Positions 48,484-59,530 of a stretch of 64,000 nucleotides of DNA are shown here, in pieces. The DNA is from Globodera rostochiensis. Its lineage: Eukaryota; Nematoda; Chromadorea; Rhabditida; Heteroderidae. The DNA is taken from positions 186,001 to 250,000 of the forward strand of contig JAEVLN010000014.1 in assembly GCA_018350325.1 (NCBI GenBank), given 5' to 3'. Position 1 is the first letter of the stretch. Every line of letters starts with the position of its first letter. The translations under genes and the position numbers were made by a program. The notes below the pieces were generated by a model that ran no database searches, had not been told where the DNA came from, and was given only the letters and a program-made list of their open reading frames with translations.

Positions 48484-51400
48484 TTATATTATTGTACTGA
48501 CTGAATTAATTTGCCGTTGCACCGGCGGGCGTTTTTTGCCGCTTCCGTTATGCGTAATTTGGTCATCATTTATTTGCACTTTGCACCCGGGGAACCAGCT
48601 GAACTTCTCCGCACATTGGCGAATCTCAAATGCCGTCATTTGCTTGCTCAGCTCGATCATGTTGAGCAAAAATTGTTTGCCCGGACCCTCCGCGAACACC
48701 TCGCGCATGTGCTTTTCAACAAGTGCCTCCACTACAACAAAATGTGATTATAAAAAGAACATTCTCTTTAATGGGTTTTGCGGAATTTTCCCCAATTTTC
48801 TCGAATTTTTTAAAGCTCCTCTCCCCCCCCCCCCCCCCCCCCCCCCCCCGACCACATGTCGGGGAGGAGGGATCGGGCACGACAGATTTTTCTATCAGAT
48901 TCCGACACCAAAAACCTTTGGTCTAAAATTTTGATACATTTTGCTTTGATCGAAACGAATTTATCAAAGTTTTTTTGGTCAAATTTCACACCACACCAGG
49001 GATGGGCGCCGACGGCCTCAAGAAATTTTGGAAATCGAAATTTGACCCCAAAAAAATGTCGGAATTTCGCCCATCCTCCACCGCACCTTGCGCATCATCT
49101 AGCCGATCAACATTTTGCAGTTGCAGCTGCTGCTTGGCATTCTCGACGATTTGGCCATTTATTTGTTCATAAATTTCATTTCCCTTGGCTTTTGTTTTAA
49201 TTGATTCGAAATAGATGCCAAAGCCGTCCCTGCCCGATTTTGACTTCTGTAATTTGTAAAGGCTCTCGCGACTTCTGAAAAGAAGACTTGAAAACAATTC
49301 AATTCGTAATGAATGTTCGCAATTAAAATTTCATAAAAATTACTTTTTCGTCTCTTTCCGCGATCCAATAAGCTTATGGTGATGAGCCTTCGCAGCGGCC
49401 AACTGCTCACGGCTTTCCTTCACTTTTTGTTTGATTGGACACGGCGGTTTAAGCATCGGGCTGACCCCCTGATCAGAATAGTTCAGATCAGCACTGGAAT
49501 GGTTGCTATTGTCCGATTGCGTCCCCCCTGATTCGCTCTCCGCAGGGCTGACCCCCTGATCAGAATCGTCATGATCGTCGCTGGACTGGTTGCTGTTGTC
49601 CGATTGCGACCCCTCTAAGTCGACCTCCACGATCGGAGACAGCATTCCAGCACCCTTCGCAACAAGCTTTGCTAACGCTAACAGTTCATCATCATCGTCG
49701 TCGACATCATTGCCCTCTTGACTACTACTGTTGCTGCTTTGATCACTTATGCTTGGAGTCATTTGATGTTCTGCTACTGGACTAATGTGGCGGCTACTTT
49801 TATGTGCACGTTTATGTTCCTTTTTTACTTTTTTAACTTCCCGCCTTTGACATTCAACGGCTTCTGGAAAATGGGGCTTAATGCTTTCGTTTAAATTGGG
49901 GTTGGCGGTCCTAAATCGAACCGGGCCCGAACTGAACCGTAGAATCGGGATTATTTTTCTTTGGTTCGGTTCTTCGGTTCGAATAAAGTTTTGGTTCGGA
50001 TAACCGAAGATAATTCCACAGAAACCGCCAACCCGTGTTCAAATTCTACTTTTGGCTTCTTCAATCTTTGCTTTCACGTCATCGGAATACGCTTTTTCTA
50101 TGGTCATCATAAGGTACACGGCTAACTTGACGCTCTCCTTGGCCTTGATGCGATCCTCCCGGTTCAGTGCTTTCAATATGTCCCATGACAATTTCGTGTT
50201 TTTAGCTTCTAACTGTTTTAGATGCGTTTCTGGACCCCTGTGTAAAAATAGGCACATTTTTATGTTGTCCGTTTCTGGGAAAAATAACAAAAATGGCTTA
50301 AAACTTGTTTTTAACATAGTACATTATCACTTCAGGTATTTCACAGAATGGGTATCGTTTTGTTCCCAATTCGTGTCAGATAAATTGGAAATACGCATTT
50401 TTTTTTCTTTTTTTTTAAGGGAGCTTGCGGTAGGGTGGGAAATTTCAGATTTAAATATTCAATTATGATAGCTTATTACGGCTCGCTTCGCTCGCCACCG
50501 CTTCGCGCGCTTGGAGCCTAGACCTAAGCAACCGTAGGCCTAGCCTAATGTGGCCTTGGAAATAGAAAATACGTATTTTTTTAATGAAAAATTTCAAAAA
50601 AAAATTAGTGATCTTGGCAAGAAAAATTCAAGAATATGATTTTACTGCATTGTTTTAAGTAGAGTAGGCCGGGATCGGGATCCCGGTCGGGATCGGGCGG
50701 GATTATCCCGGTTTTTGGAATCCCGATCCCGGTTTTTGAAAAGTCGTAATCCCGATCCCGGCAGGGTCGGGATTTTCGGGATAAAAATGCACCAAGAATG
50801 GGATTTTTGAGCGGAAGCATTCTGTTTGGTCGTTGTGTAGTGGTGAGTGGTGGATGCAGTTTTAAGTGTGGGTGGGGTGGGGTTCAGTTCCCCGACGATG
50901 TAAATTATTTTTTCTGACTTTTTCTGAACATTTACGGTGTTTTAAACAATTCTAAAAATTATTTTAACTTTTTCAATTTTTAAAAATATTTTAGATGTCA
51001 ATTCACTAGTTTTTATTCATTTTTTGTTGGACGAAATCAAGGGGCCTTTGTTTTGCAACATTCCTAATTTTTGGACCAATTTTCTTAACAAATCTTGTTC
51101 AATCTTCAAGAAAATTTTCCCGGCGGCGCCGATAGGCGCTTTACCACTCCTAAAAAGCTGCAAAAAATATCCGTATTTTAAATTTTGGTTGAAAACTCTT
51201 AACAAAATTCATTAAAATTTCAAAAAAATTTTCCGGCGGCGCCTATCGGCACCGCCGACCCCCCCCCCCAAAACTTAATCAGAATCTCAAAAAAAATTTA
51301 TCATGGATGAGGCAATAGAAGTTAAAGAAAATGAGAAAAATATTTTTAATAATAAATTTTGTCTTACCATCATCGACCACAACAAAAAAAATTTCGCTGT

Positions 51401-54400
51401 TGTCAATCCCGACTAATCCCGATCCCGGTTTTTGAAAAGTCGAAATCCCGATCCCGGTCCCGATTCAACAAGGTGATCCCGATCCCGGCTTTCACGATCC
51501 CGGTCAATCCCGATCCCGGTTTTTACCAAAAATCCCGATCCCGGCCTACTCTAGTTTTAAGAAATTTCCCAAAAGGTCCAGTAAGCAAAAATCGGACAAA
51601 ATGTCCGGTAGTCTAAATCGGACAAACCACCTGCCAGAGCCGCGGGCATAATTTGCTAATTATGTTTATAGCTGTCAAACAAAACAACTATGACTTTTTG
51701 GAAATGAAATTTCTGAGCCGATTTCAATAAGCGATTTAAATAATATAAAGGCTTAATATTGTTTTTTGAGAACTCTACGGGGAGCCGCGCAGTTGCCCCC
51801 CCCCGTGTTCTGCTTGCCGACTAACCGCGACGAGTACGGGCGGCAAGCAGTGCTGACATTGTGCCAAAAGCCCTTGAGGTTGCTTCTTTTTTTACTCTCA
51901 TCGATCTCTTCAAAATCCACAGATTCGTCGAATGTGGAGCCAATGTTGGGGTCAAAAGTGATTTGCAGTCCTAAGAAATTGTCTCCCTAAAAAAAAGAAT
52001 TGGTTTTTGTTTTGTAAAAATAATTTGTTATGTCGGCATATTATTTGAATATTAATTGGGATTATTTGAATTTTCCCTATTAAATTTGAAAATATTCAAA
52101 TACTTATAATCAGGGCTGGCACTTTTAGGCACTAAAAATTGCAAAATAGGCGCCTAAATAGGCACAAAAAAGTTCTAAAATAGGCATGAAATAGGCACAA
52201 AAATCCTCAAATAGGCACAAAATTAGCTTTTGCCTTTATTTTTGGCATTTTTTGCAAAATATCTCAAAATCCTGAAAAAAGTCGCCAAAAATGCCGAAAT
52301 AGGCACAAAAATGTCGAAATAGGCACAAATAGGCATTAGGCACAAAAACCCCAAAATAGGCATTATAAAGTCCACTCTAGAAGCTCCAAATAAAGCTAAA
52401 AACATGTTTTTCGTGCTTAACTCACTGTGCCAAGTTCGCAGAAAAAATAGGCATTTGCCTAAAAGTGCCAGCCCTGCTTATAATATGAGGAGTTAATAAA
52501 ATTTGAATATCTTCATAATAGTAAATGATTTATTTAATTATTTTAAAATCAATTTAGATTCAATTCAAATTTCCTATTCAAATAATACTAACTGTTCAAA
52601 AGTTACAAATAATACTAGGATTATTATTTGAATAATCCTAATTAATATTCAAATAATAAACAGAAAACATGCTTAGTTAGAGACAAAAAAATAATTCTTG
52701 ACGGCCGGTGCCCATGGGTAGAGCTGTTCGAGATTTCTCGATTCTCGATTCCCGAGTCGAGAAATTTCTCGGTTTTTTTGGGTCTCGTTCTCGGTCTCGA
52801 GTCTCGGGGTCATTTCTCGGTCTCGGTTCTCGATTCTCGGTAAATTTTAAGTCTCGAACAGCTCTACCCATGGGCATTATGGCTTTGTTTTTTTAATTTG
52901 TTCACCCCTTCAAAAATTATTTAAAATAAAATCTTTTTGTTAACGTACCAAAACATTTGTCACATATTTTTTAATTTGCTCATTGGTCATTTTTTGCGAA
53001 ATTTCTGCCCAATTGCGCATCGGCACAACAAAAGCGGTGTTCAGGCACAAGTTGCGCGCTTCACGATCCAACGCCGCATCGAGCAACAGAATTTGATTAA
53101 CCAAATTTTTTGTCGTTATGTCCGTTTGACCGATTGCAAATGTATGCAACTCATGTGCTTAAGCAAAATAATTATTCTTAACAACCTCCACATTGAATCT
53201 CGCTCTTTTTTTGTTGTTGTTAATTACTAAAGACCGGACCGATAAGCTCCGAAAAAGGCCAAAATATGCACCAAATATGCCGAATATGCACCAAAAATGG
53301 CACTTTTAGTACACAATTTGTTGGTCAAAAATGCTAAAAGTGGTTACGAAGCAGGGATGTCGATATCGTCTCCTCAAAATACGATACACGAGATACGATA
53401 TTTACGATACACCAAAATACGATATGATTTTTTACGATACCCGATACGGCCAAAATTACGCTATTAAATAGCTTTTTTCAACATTATCTTCGACTGAAAA
53501 AAAACATTGCGGATTGTGGTGCATTTTGGCAAATAAAAAGCTCAATTTTCTTTAGAAAAATTGTCGAAATTTAAAAAAAAACTTTGACAGACTTGTTGGA
53601 AATTTTTTGGAGATTTTCAGTCCTTTTTAAGAGAAAGATATGAATTTTTGGATCAAATTTCTTAACAAAAACAGATCAAATTTTAAAAATCTTTCGGCGG
53701 CGCCTATCGGCACCGCCGACCCCCCCCCCCCCCCACCTTTTTGCTTTTTTAGTAAAATCGCACAGTAAAACAAAATTTCGCTTAGAAAGTGTTAAAACAA
53801 ACTCAAAATTTTGGATAATTTTTGGATTAGAGGCGGGGGGGGGGGGGGTGTCGGTGGTGCCGATAGGCGCCGCCGAGAAAATTTTGAATTTGTTTTGTTA
53901 AGAGATTTACAACCAAAATTTTAAAAATATGGCAATTTTTTATTCGACCAACCAAAAACGGCCAGGAACAACTGTCGCTCGATTATGTAATCATTAGGGG
54001 TGTAAATTTAGTCCGGTCCCGGCGGGACCAAAAAGCCGGGACTCAGTTTTCAAAAAGTCCCGCCCGGACCGGGAACAACCGAGAAAGCCCGTCCCGGTCC
54101 CGTACTAGCCTACTTTTCTGGCACATTAAAGCCAGTTTAAAGAAGACTATGCTTGCATTGTTGGGGTTTTAGCCCATTTTTTGGAAGTTTCACGTATTTT
54201 AGTCCCTATCTTGACCCTAGTGATTGTGTCCTAGCGTCCGGTTTCATTGCCGGGGGGGGGGGGAATTTTGGCAGAAATTAATTTGTCGGCCCCAAAATTA
54301 TCCGGCAATTGCACCGACTCACCATTCTGTTGCGATTTTGTGTTGTTTTTCATCCAAATTTTCAAATCATTTTTGTCCCACTCGTCTGGTTTTTTTCCCT

Positions 54401-55509
54401 CCCAATTGTTTAACACTGCACCCAACTCCACATCGTCGCGTACGCTCTTCCATCTGTAAATTTTGCTGGCAAAATTGAAATCTTCTCTGCTCGTCAACTT
54501 GTCGAATTCTTTAATGATCCTTAATAGTTTTTAATTAAACAAAAAATTGAAATTGGAAAAATCGGGTCCCTTTTATTACTACTTAGCATATTAGGGATCA
54601 CTCTAAAGTTGTTTAAGAATTTTTGAAGACCCGTAATGCCCGGGTTCCTGCTGATAAGCCTTTTTTTAAATCAATTTTTCTTCCCATTGCTATTTATTAA
54701 AATATTAAAATAAATAAATTGTCCCCAATTTTACTTTTTGATTTCCCCTTTTATTTTGCTAAGTTTGTTGACTCGTTTTTGCAGCTTGGCCACCAAATCC
54801 TGCTGCATTTTACCGCAATTTTGCTGATCAGGCCGCTGATGTTCTTCCGATTTTAGCCCTTTCCCTTTATTTTTTCCTTCGGCTGATCGCTGTTTTTTAT
54901 TTTCTTCCGATTTTACCCCCCTCCATTTGTTTTTTGCTTCGGCTGATGTTTTTGCACTCTTTTGTTTGATTAGTTTTTCTTTTGCATTTTGTAAATTTGC
55001 TTCTTCTTTAACCAATTCATTCTTTTTAAAAAATTTATTTTAAATGAATAAAACAATTATTTAGAGAAATTGTCAGATTTTTTTACAATCGTTTGGAGTG
55101 CATTTTTGATTATGAAAAATGATTTTATTTTTTCCACAAATTGCTTTAATCCCAAATTTTTGCGGGGAGAAAGTTGCAAGCCAAAAAAAAAAATTAGGAA
55201 TCCGGGGGACCTCATTTTGTTTTTAAAAAGTTGGTTAATCCTTACTGAAAACAAATTGAGTGTTTGTTCGTAGAAAAGTGCCGCTTTTAGCAGTTCCTTC
55301 AGTTTATGCAGTTGCTCCATATTTTGTGCGAGCACAGCCCCAAACGCAAAACGTAGCTGATGCGCTCGGACCTTCACATTTTTGAGAATAAAAAATTGTC
55401 GGTACTTTTTCGGGTTCAGGTACCAAAATCGTGGAAGGCCGAAAGACTGTTGTGCTGGGTCGTTTCTTAAATCCGCCACATATATTTTATATAAAGTAGT
55501 TTTAGACAT
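48484..55509 (-). CDS. Unrecognised 772-residue protein, ten exons
   Basis: Exons read downward: 55246-55509, 55087-55143, 54735-55021, 54323-54519, 52949-53157, 51826-51986, 50050-50237, 49344-49863, 49087-49274, 48484-48731. Every phase fits and the total is exactly 773 codons, so I am confident it is a real gene. Start: MSKTTLYKIYVADLRND; an in-frame ATG 15 bases upstream is possible. No signal peptide or membrane segment is evident, so it is probably intracellular. Residues about 110-200 are Lys/Glu/Gln-rich and likely coiled coil, with a repeated KSEE motif. The 49344-49863 exon is acidic and Ser-rich with a DDDDDE run and an internal duplication ending SDQGVSP. The C-terminal part (FAEGPGKQFLLNMIELSKQ; FEIRQCAEKFSWFPGCKV) looks globular. 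I recognise no domain. Five introns carry transposon-like DNA. Confidence 0.78.
48810..48850. repeat. Long poly-C tract in intron
   Basis: About 27 consecutive cytosines (near 48823-48849) in the last intron of the unknown gene. Its length is unlikely to be exact in the assembly. Confidence 0.7.
48998..49078. mobile_element. Short MITE-like inverted repeat
   Basis: AGGGATGGGCGCCGAC on the left and GTCGGAATTTCGCCCATCCT on the right form an inverted pair about 80 bp across, just downstream of the donor at 49086. Resembles a hAT terminus (CAGGGATG). No clear target duplication. Confidence 0.45.
49899..50034. mobile_element. MITE-like element in intron of unknown gene
   Basis: Inverted ends GGGTTGGCGGT and ACCGCCAACCC, with internal TTCGGTTCGG-type words. 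It lies between exons 49344-49863 and 50050-50237 and takes up most of that intron. I found no duplicated target. Confidence 0.6.
50660..51553. mobile_element. 894-bp hAT-like MITE with perfect 8-bp TSD (GTTTTAAG)
   Basis: Perfect 22-bp inverted ends, starting TAGAGTAGGCCGGGATCGGG at 50660 and mirrored at the right end. GTTTTAAG flanks both sides (50652-50659 and 51554-51561). The interior has many GATCCCGATCCCGG words, a tRNA-like segment (50828-50901) and two CGGCGGCGCC-type palindromic blocks. No transposase frame. It occupies an intron of the minus-strand gene. Confidence 0.9.
50828..50901 (+). other. tRNA-Asp-like sequence inside the MITE
   Basis: An A-box-like GTGTAGTGGTGAGTGGTGG and a B-box-like GGTTCAGTTCC are present, with GTCGTTG near the 5' end and CGACGATG at the 3' end. 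The outline recalls tRNA-Asp or tRNA-Glu genes, but the anticodon arm does not fold. Probably a degenerate tRNA or SINE head captured by the element. Confidence 0.45.
52039..52658. mobile_element. AT-rich MITE, interrupted by a younger hAT-like MITE
   Basis: Left end TATTATTTGAATATTAATTG and right end TTAATATTCAAATAATA are inverted repeats of roughly 30 bp. The element is split by the insertion at 52111-52476. Its relatives are at 42717-42880 and 31065-31257. Confidence 0.7.
52111..52476. mobile_element. 366-bp hAT-like MITE with perfect 8-bp TSD (CTTATAAT)
   Basis: Starts CAGGGCTGGCACTTTTAGGC and ends with its inverse, ...GCCAGCCCTG. CTTATAAT is duplicated at 52103-52110 and 52477-52484. 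The CAGGG end and 8-bp duplication are classic hAT signs. The interior repeats ATAGGCACAAA. Nested inside the older AT-rich MITE. Confidence 0.92.
52719..52866. mobile_element. 148-bp hAT-like MITE with perfect 8-bp TSD (CCCATGGG)
   Basis: Ends TAGAGCTGTTCGAGA and TCTCGAACAGCTCTA are perfect inverses; the palindromic octamer CCCATGGG flanks both sides (52711-52718, 52867-52874). The interior is made of TCTCGGTTCTCG-type words. A diverged relative lies near 58145-58235. Confidence 0.92.
53354..53480. mobile_element. Possible truncated hAT-like MITE (ATACGATA words)
   Basis: Begins CAGGGATGTCGATATCG, a hAT-type terminus, and continues with repeated TACGATAC words. No matching right end was found, so it may be truncated or interrupted by the inverted block at 53690-53876. 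Confidence 0.4.
53690..53876. repeat. Inverted pair of GC-rich blocks with poly-C and poly-G
   Basis: TTCGGCGGCGCCTATCGGCA followed by a long C run (from 53692) and its near-exact inverse beginning with a G run (to about 53876) flank about 100 bp. The same block occurs near 51232-51269 and, partly, 51118-51140 inside the 50660-51553 MITE. A repeat family of its own, present at four sites within 3 kb. Confidence 0.7.
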
Positions 55510-55818
55510 TATAACTTTATTCACACCGCATTAAATCGTTTAAGTCTTATACCAATGGAAGGCTCTAAATGAGTAGAAAAAGCATTACAGCAAAGTCGAA
55601 GTGTTTTGATAAGTTTCAAAGAAGTTATAATATAAACTTGCAAAATATCGAAATTTTTCGTGGTTTTTTGATCATAACTTTTTTAAACTTTGATTTACTG
55701 CTTAGTTTGTTTTGCAATCCAAAGGTATAAGGTTTAACTGATTTAGTGCGGTGTGTATAAAGTTATGATGTCTAAAACTACTTCATAAAATATATGTGGC
55801 GGATTTAAGAAACGCCCT
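55457..55818. repeat. Inverted duplication of the 5' end of the unknown gene
   Basis: 55457-55557 and 55720-55818 are near-identical in inverse orientation, about 100 bp per arm with a roughly 160-bp centre. The left arm contains the start codon and first 15 or so codons of the minus-strand gene. The right arm contains the same start on +, but reads only ATGATGTCTAAAACTACTTC and then TAA. The right arm runs straight into the 49-bp satellite. Confidence 0.8.
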
Positions 55819-55829
55819 AACACCCCGAA

Positions 55830-57105
55830 CGACTCCTCCCCACTCGTTATGGCACTCCAAATGAACGCCTTCCCTAAACGACTCCTCCCCACTCGTTATG
55901 GCACTCCAAATGAACGCCTTCCCTAAACGACTCCTCCCCACTCGTTATGGCACTCCGAATGAACGCCTTCCCTAAACGACTCCTCCCCACTCGTTATGGC
56001 ACTCCAAATGAACGCCTTCCCTAAACGACTCCTCCCCACTCGTTATGGCACTCCGAATGAACGCCTTCCCTAAACGACTCCTCCCCACTCGTTATGGCAC
56101 TCCGAATGAACGCCTTCCCTAAACGACTCCTCCCCACTCGTTATGGCACTCCGAATGAACGCCTTCCCTAAACGACTCCTCCCCACTCGTTATGGCACTC
56201 CAAATGAACGCCTTCCCTAAACGACTCCTCCCCACTCGTTATGGCACTCCGAATGAACGCCTTCCCTAAACGACTCCTCCCCACTCGTTATGGCACTCCG
56301 AATGAACGCCTTCCCTAAACGACTCCTCCCCACTCGTTATGGCACTCCGAAGGAACGCCTTCCCTAAACGACTCCTCCCCACTCGTTATGGCACTCCGAA
56401 GGAACGCCTTCCCTAAACGACTCCTCCCCACTCGTTATGGCACTCCGAATGAACGCCTTCCCTAAACGACTCCTCCCCACTCGTTATGGCACTCCGAAGG
56501 AACGCCTTCCCTAAACGACTCCTCCCCACTCGTTATGGCACTCCGAATGAACGCCTTCCCTAAACGACTCCTCCCCACTCGTTATGGCACTCCGAAGGAA
56601 CGCCTTCCCTAAACGACTCCTCCCCATTCGTTATGGCATTCCGAATGAACGCCTTCCCTAAACGACTCCTCCCCACTCGTTATGGCATTCCGAATGAACG
56701 CCTTCCCTAAACGACTCCTCCCCACTCGTTATGGCACTCCGAAGGAACGCCTTCCCTAAACGACTCCTCCCCACTCGTTATGGCACTCCGAAGGAACGCC
56801 TTCCCTAAACGACTCCTCCCCACTCGTTATGGCACTCCGAATGAACGCCTTCCCTAAACGACTCCTCCCCACTCGTTATGGCACTCCAAATGAACGCCTT
56901 CCCTAAACGACTCCTCCCCACTCGTTATGGCACTCCAAATGAACGCCTTCCCTAAACGACTCCTCCCCACTCGTTATGGCACTCCGAAGGAACGCCTTCC
57001 CTAAACGACTCCTCCCCACTCGTTATGGCATTCCGAATGAACGCCTTCCCTAAACGACTCCTCCCCACTCGTTATGGCACTTCGAAGGAACGCCTTCCCT
57101 AAACG
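55830..57105. repeat. 49-bp satellite array
   Basis: About 26 copies of a 49-bp unit with the core CCTCCCCACTCGTTATGGCA. Copies are almost identical and differ mainly at one site, CAAATGA, GAATGA or GAAGGA. The last unit is altered (ACGACCCCCCCACTC). GC-richer than its surroundings. Confidence 0.95.
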
Positions 57106-58498
57106 ACCCCCCCACTCATATAAAAACAAATGTCACCTTTTTCACGGCTTTATCATGAGACTGTTGTGATGCTGGCTTAAACGCACGTTTGAAACTGTAA
57201 AATTGGCAAAATTCGGCTTAACTAAAATAGAGCCTGGGATTTGTATGTTTGGGGTATTTCTACTATGAAGCTCAAAACCCGTTAAATCATTATTTCATTC
57301 GACTACCTCTTCCGCTCTAATTTGTAAGTGTTTGTCAACTTGATTGAGCCTTAACTTTTGATAGAGTGGAAGCTAAATTTGTAGATTTCAAAATTTTGCC
57401 GGGTTCCGGACATTTTTAAGACCCGGAATTCCGGACTTTTTTTAGGCATCCGGTTACATTTCTGATGCGCACATTTGTCCATTTTTTGAGCATTTATAAA
57501 TCCCAGTCCTATTAATTAATAATAAGGCCAAAAAACAAACCTGTTCAACCAGTTCGGCTTTTTGTCTGTTTCTGTCTCGTCGATTGGCAGAATGGCATTC
57601 GCCACAAGTTGGCCTGATTTTGAGCGTAACGCACCGCGCCTGGCAAATTAAACAGTTTATGAAATGCCAATTTTTTGTGTTTATATTCCTTTAAATTTTG
57701 CTATTTAAAATCCGGGTTTTATCAAAAAAGCCGGTTGACCGGATACGAAATTTCAATCCCGGGTTTAAAGCCGGTCGCAAAAGGAACAACGACATTATCA
57801 GTAGGGATGCAATTTTTAGTCACTAAAAACTTCAAAATAATCAGTCAAAAACTCTCTTTATAACCCACAAAATAATCACTAAAAGTCCCAAAATTAAAAG
57901 TTGATAAAAAAATTCATTATTTATTTTAGCCATTTTTGGTGCATTTAAAACCGTTCCCTTGCACATTAAGATAAACGATGTCAGTTTTTTAGCATTTGCA
58001 CATTTTGTCAATTGAATAATGTCGGGTCTTTTTGAATACAAAAATCTAATATTTTATTAATTTTTAGTTAATAACAATTTTTTTAATTTGAACGTTAACA
58101 TTTCCACCAACATTGACATTACAATACTCAACGAATGGCATCGTTCGAGGCTTTCAATTTACCGAGAACCGAGCTCGAGACCCAAAAAAACAAGAAATTG
58201 CTCAGCTCAAGAACCGAGACTGAGAAATTTCGATATTTTTTTTTGCAATTCACTAAAAAAATTTATTTTAAGCTCCAACTTTTTTATAAATAATTTTATA
58301 TATGCATCAAAATAAAGAGTTGTTTTGATTTGGTTAAATTAAAAAAAGGTATTTTCTTTCAAAATTGCTGGCACTGAAGTGAAATGTACCCATTTTTGGG
58401 CCCCCACCTCCCCCCCCCCCGAAATGAACTTTGAGAAAAAACAAAATGCGCAAATAAGAAAGTTAGTCTAAAAGTTGCTCTGGACACCATTTGGCCCT
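57106..58498. other. Region with one possible exon and repeat fragments
   Basis: At about 57558-57637 the minus strand has an acceptor-donor pair around a frame reading GALRSKSGQLVANAILPIDE and on to PNWLN, possibly an exon of an undetected gene; I cannot connect it. Other pieces look like MITE fragments: CCGGGTTCCGG words near 57400-57450, a GTCACTAAAA block from 57800 related to 58956-59291, and a TCTCGG-type fragment at 58145-58235 related to the 52719 element. Confidence 0.4.
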
Positions 58499-58822
58499 TC
58501 AAAAAGGCAGATGTGAGTGCGCAGGTGAATTCAACGAACTGCAATATGTCGCTTCTTCACAATTTGCTATTTTTAAAATTAAAAAAAAATACCGCAACGA
58601 GCCGAGGCTCGGAAGACCGCCGCTGTTTCCCCGACGCCAACGACGATGGTGCTGTTGATGTTCAAAAATGCCAATGTTTGACACTGTGCCAATAGCAGAG
58701 GAAGTGCCATCTTGAAAAGAGGGAAATGATGAAGAGTCTTGGCATTGTCAATTAATTAAATTTGGCAGATTTTAAAATATATTATTTACACGGACCTTTC
58801 GTTGCCCGACTCTTCGCAGCCG
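58499..58822 (-). CDS. Possible 3' exons of a minus-strand gene
   Basis: Three exons chain in phase on the minus strand: about 58775-58822 (NTVLSASAAKSRATK), then a segment beginning just below 58711 (DGTSSAIGTVSNIG...), then one reading SLNSPAHSHLPF and a stop at 58499-58501. No family is recognised and no start codon or upstream exon is visible before the minisatellite. The whole may be chance. Confidence 0.3.
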
Positions 58823-58955
58823 ATGCCGACAGAACAGTATTTACTGTGAAAAGTGCCAATAATGGCAGGACAATACATTTCAGATTCAATAACATTTTAC
58901 TCTATGCCATTTATTTATTATACATAATAGAGAAAAGCCATGAGAATATCTAAAT

Positions 58956-59291
58956 TAGGGATAGGATTTTAGTCCCTAAAAAACTCAAAAATAGTCAGTC
59001 AAATAGGTAATCACTTAAAAAAGACCAAAATAGTCACTAAAAAAGGTCAATTAGAGGTGTAAATTGGTTAAAATCAAAATGCATTTTTGTGACAACAATT
59101 TCAATTCAAAAGCAATTCAGTCAACAGATTTTTTTGCATTTTTCTTAAGGAATTTTTCAAAAAAGTAAAAACAATCACTAAAAACTCGATGCAAAACGAT
59201 CGCTGTGACCTAAAAACATGGTTTTCGTGCTTTTCAGAGCAACGCGCGTTCATGAAAAAATAGTCAAAAGGCTAAAAAAATCCTATCCCTA
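58956..59291. mobile_element. hAT-like MITE, inverted ends only
   Basis: Starts TAGGGATAGGATTTTAGTCC and ends AAAAAAATCCTATCCCTA. The interior repeats AATAGTCACTAAAAA. The flanking octamers do not match, so the target duplication is lost or the end is misplaced. Confidence 0.65.
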
Positions 59292-59530
59292 ATCATATAA
59301 ATAAATGTATTAATTAAAAAACTATTCCCCATAATAAATAACAAATTGAATTATCCATTGAAAACATTTTTACATCCACCCACTCGTCAATGGCACATGA
59401 TAAATATGTGCTGGGTAGGTGCCATTGCCACTGCATGCATTTGCTATTTTGGGGAATAAAATCAATTTATTATTTTTATTGATTCTTCAGTTGCATAATT
59501 TTGTCAATTTATCAATAACCATGGTTAAGG

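Noticed and set aside
55830..57105. CRISPR-like array of regular repeats
   Set aside because: Repeats are contiguous 49-bp units without unique spacers, in a eukaryotic context.
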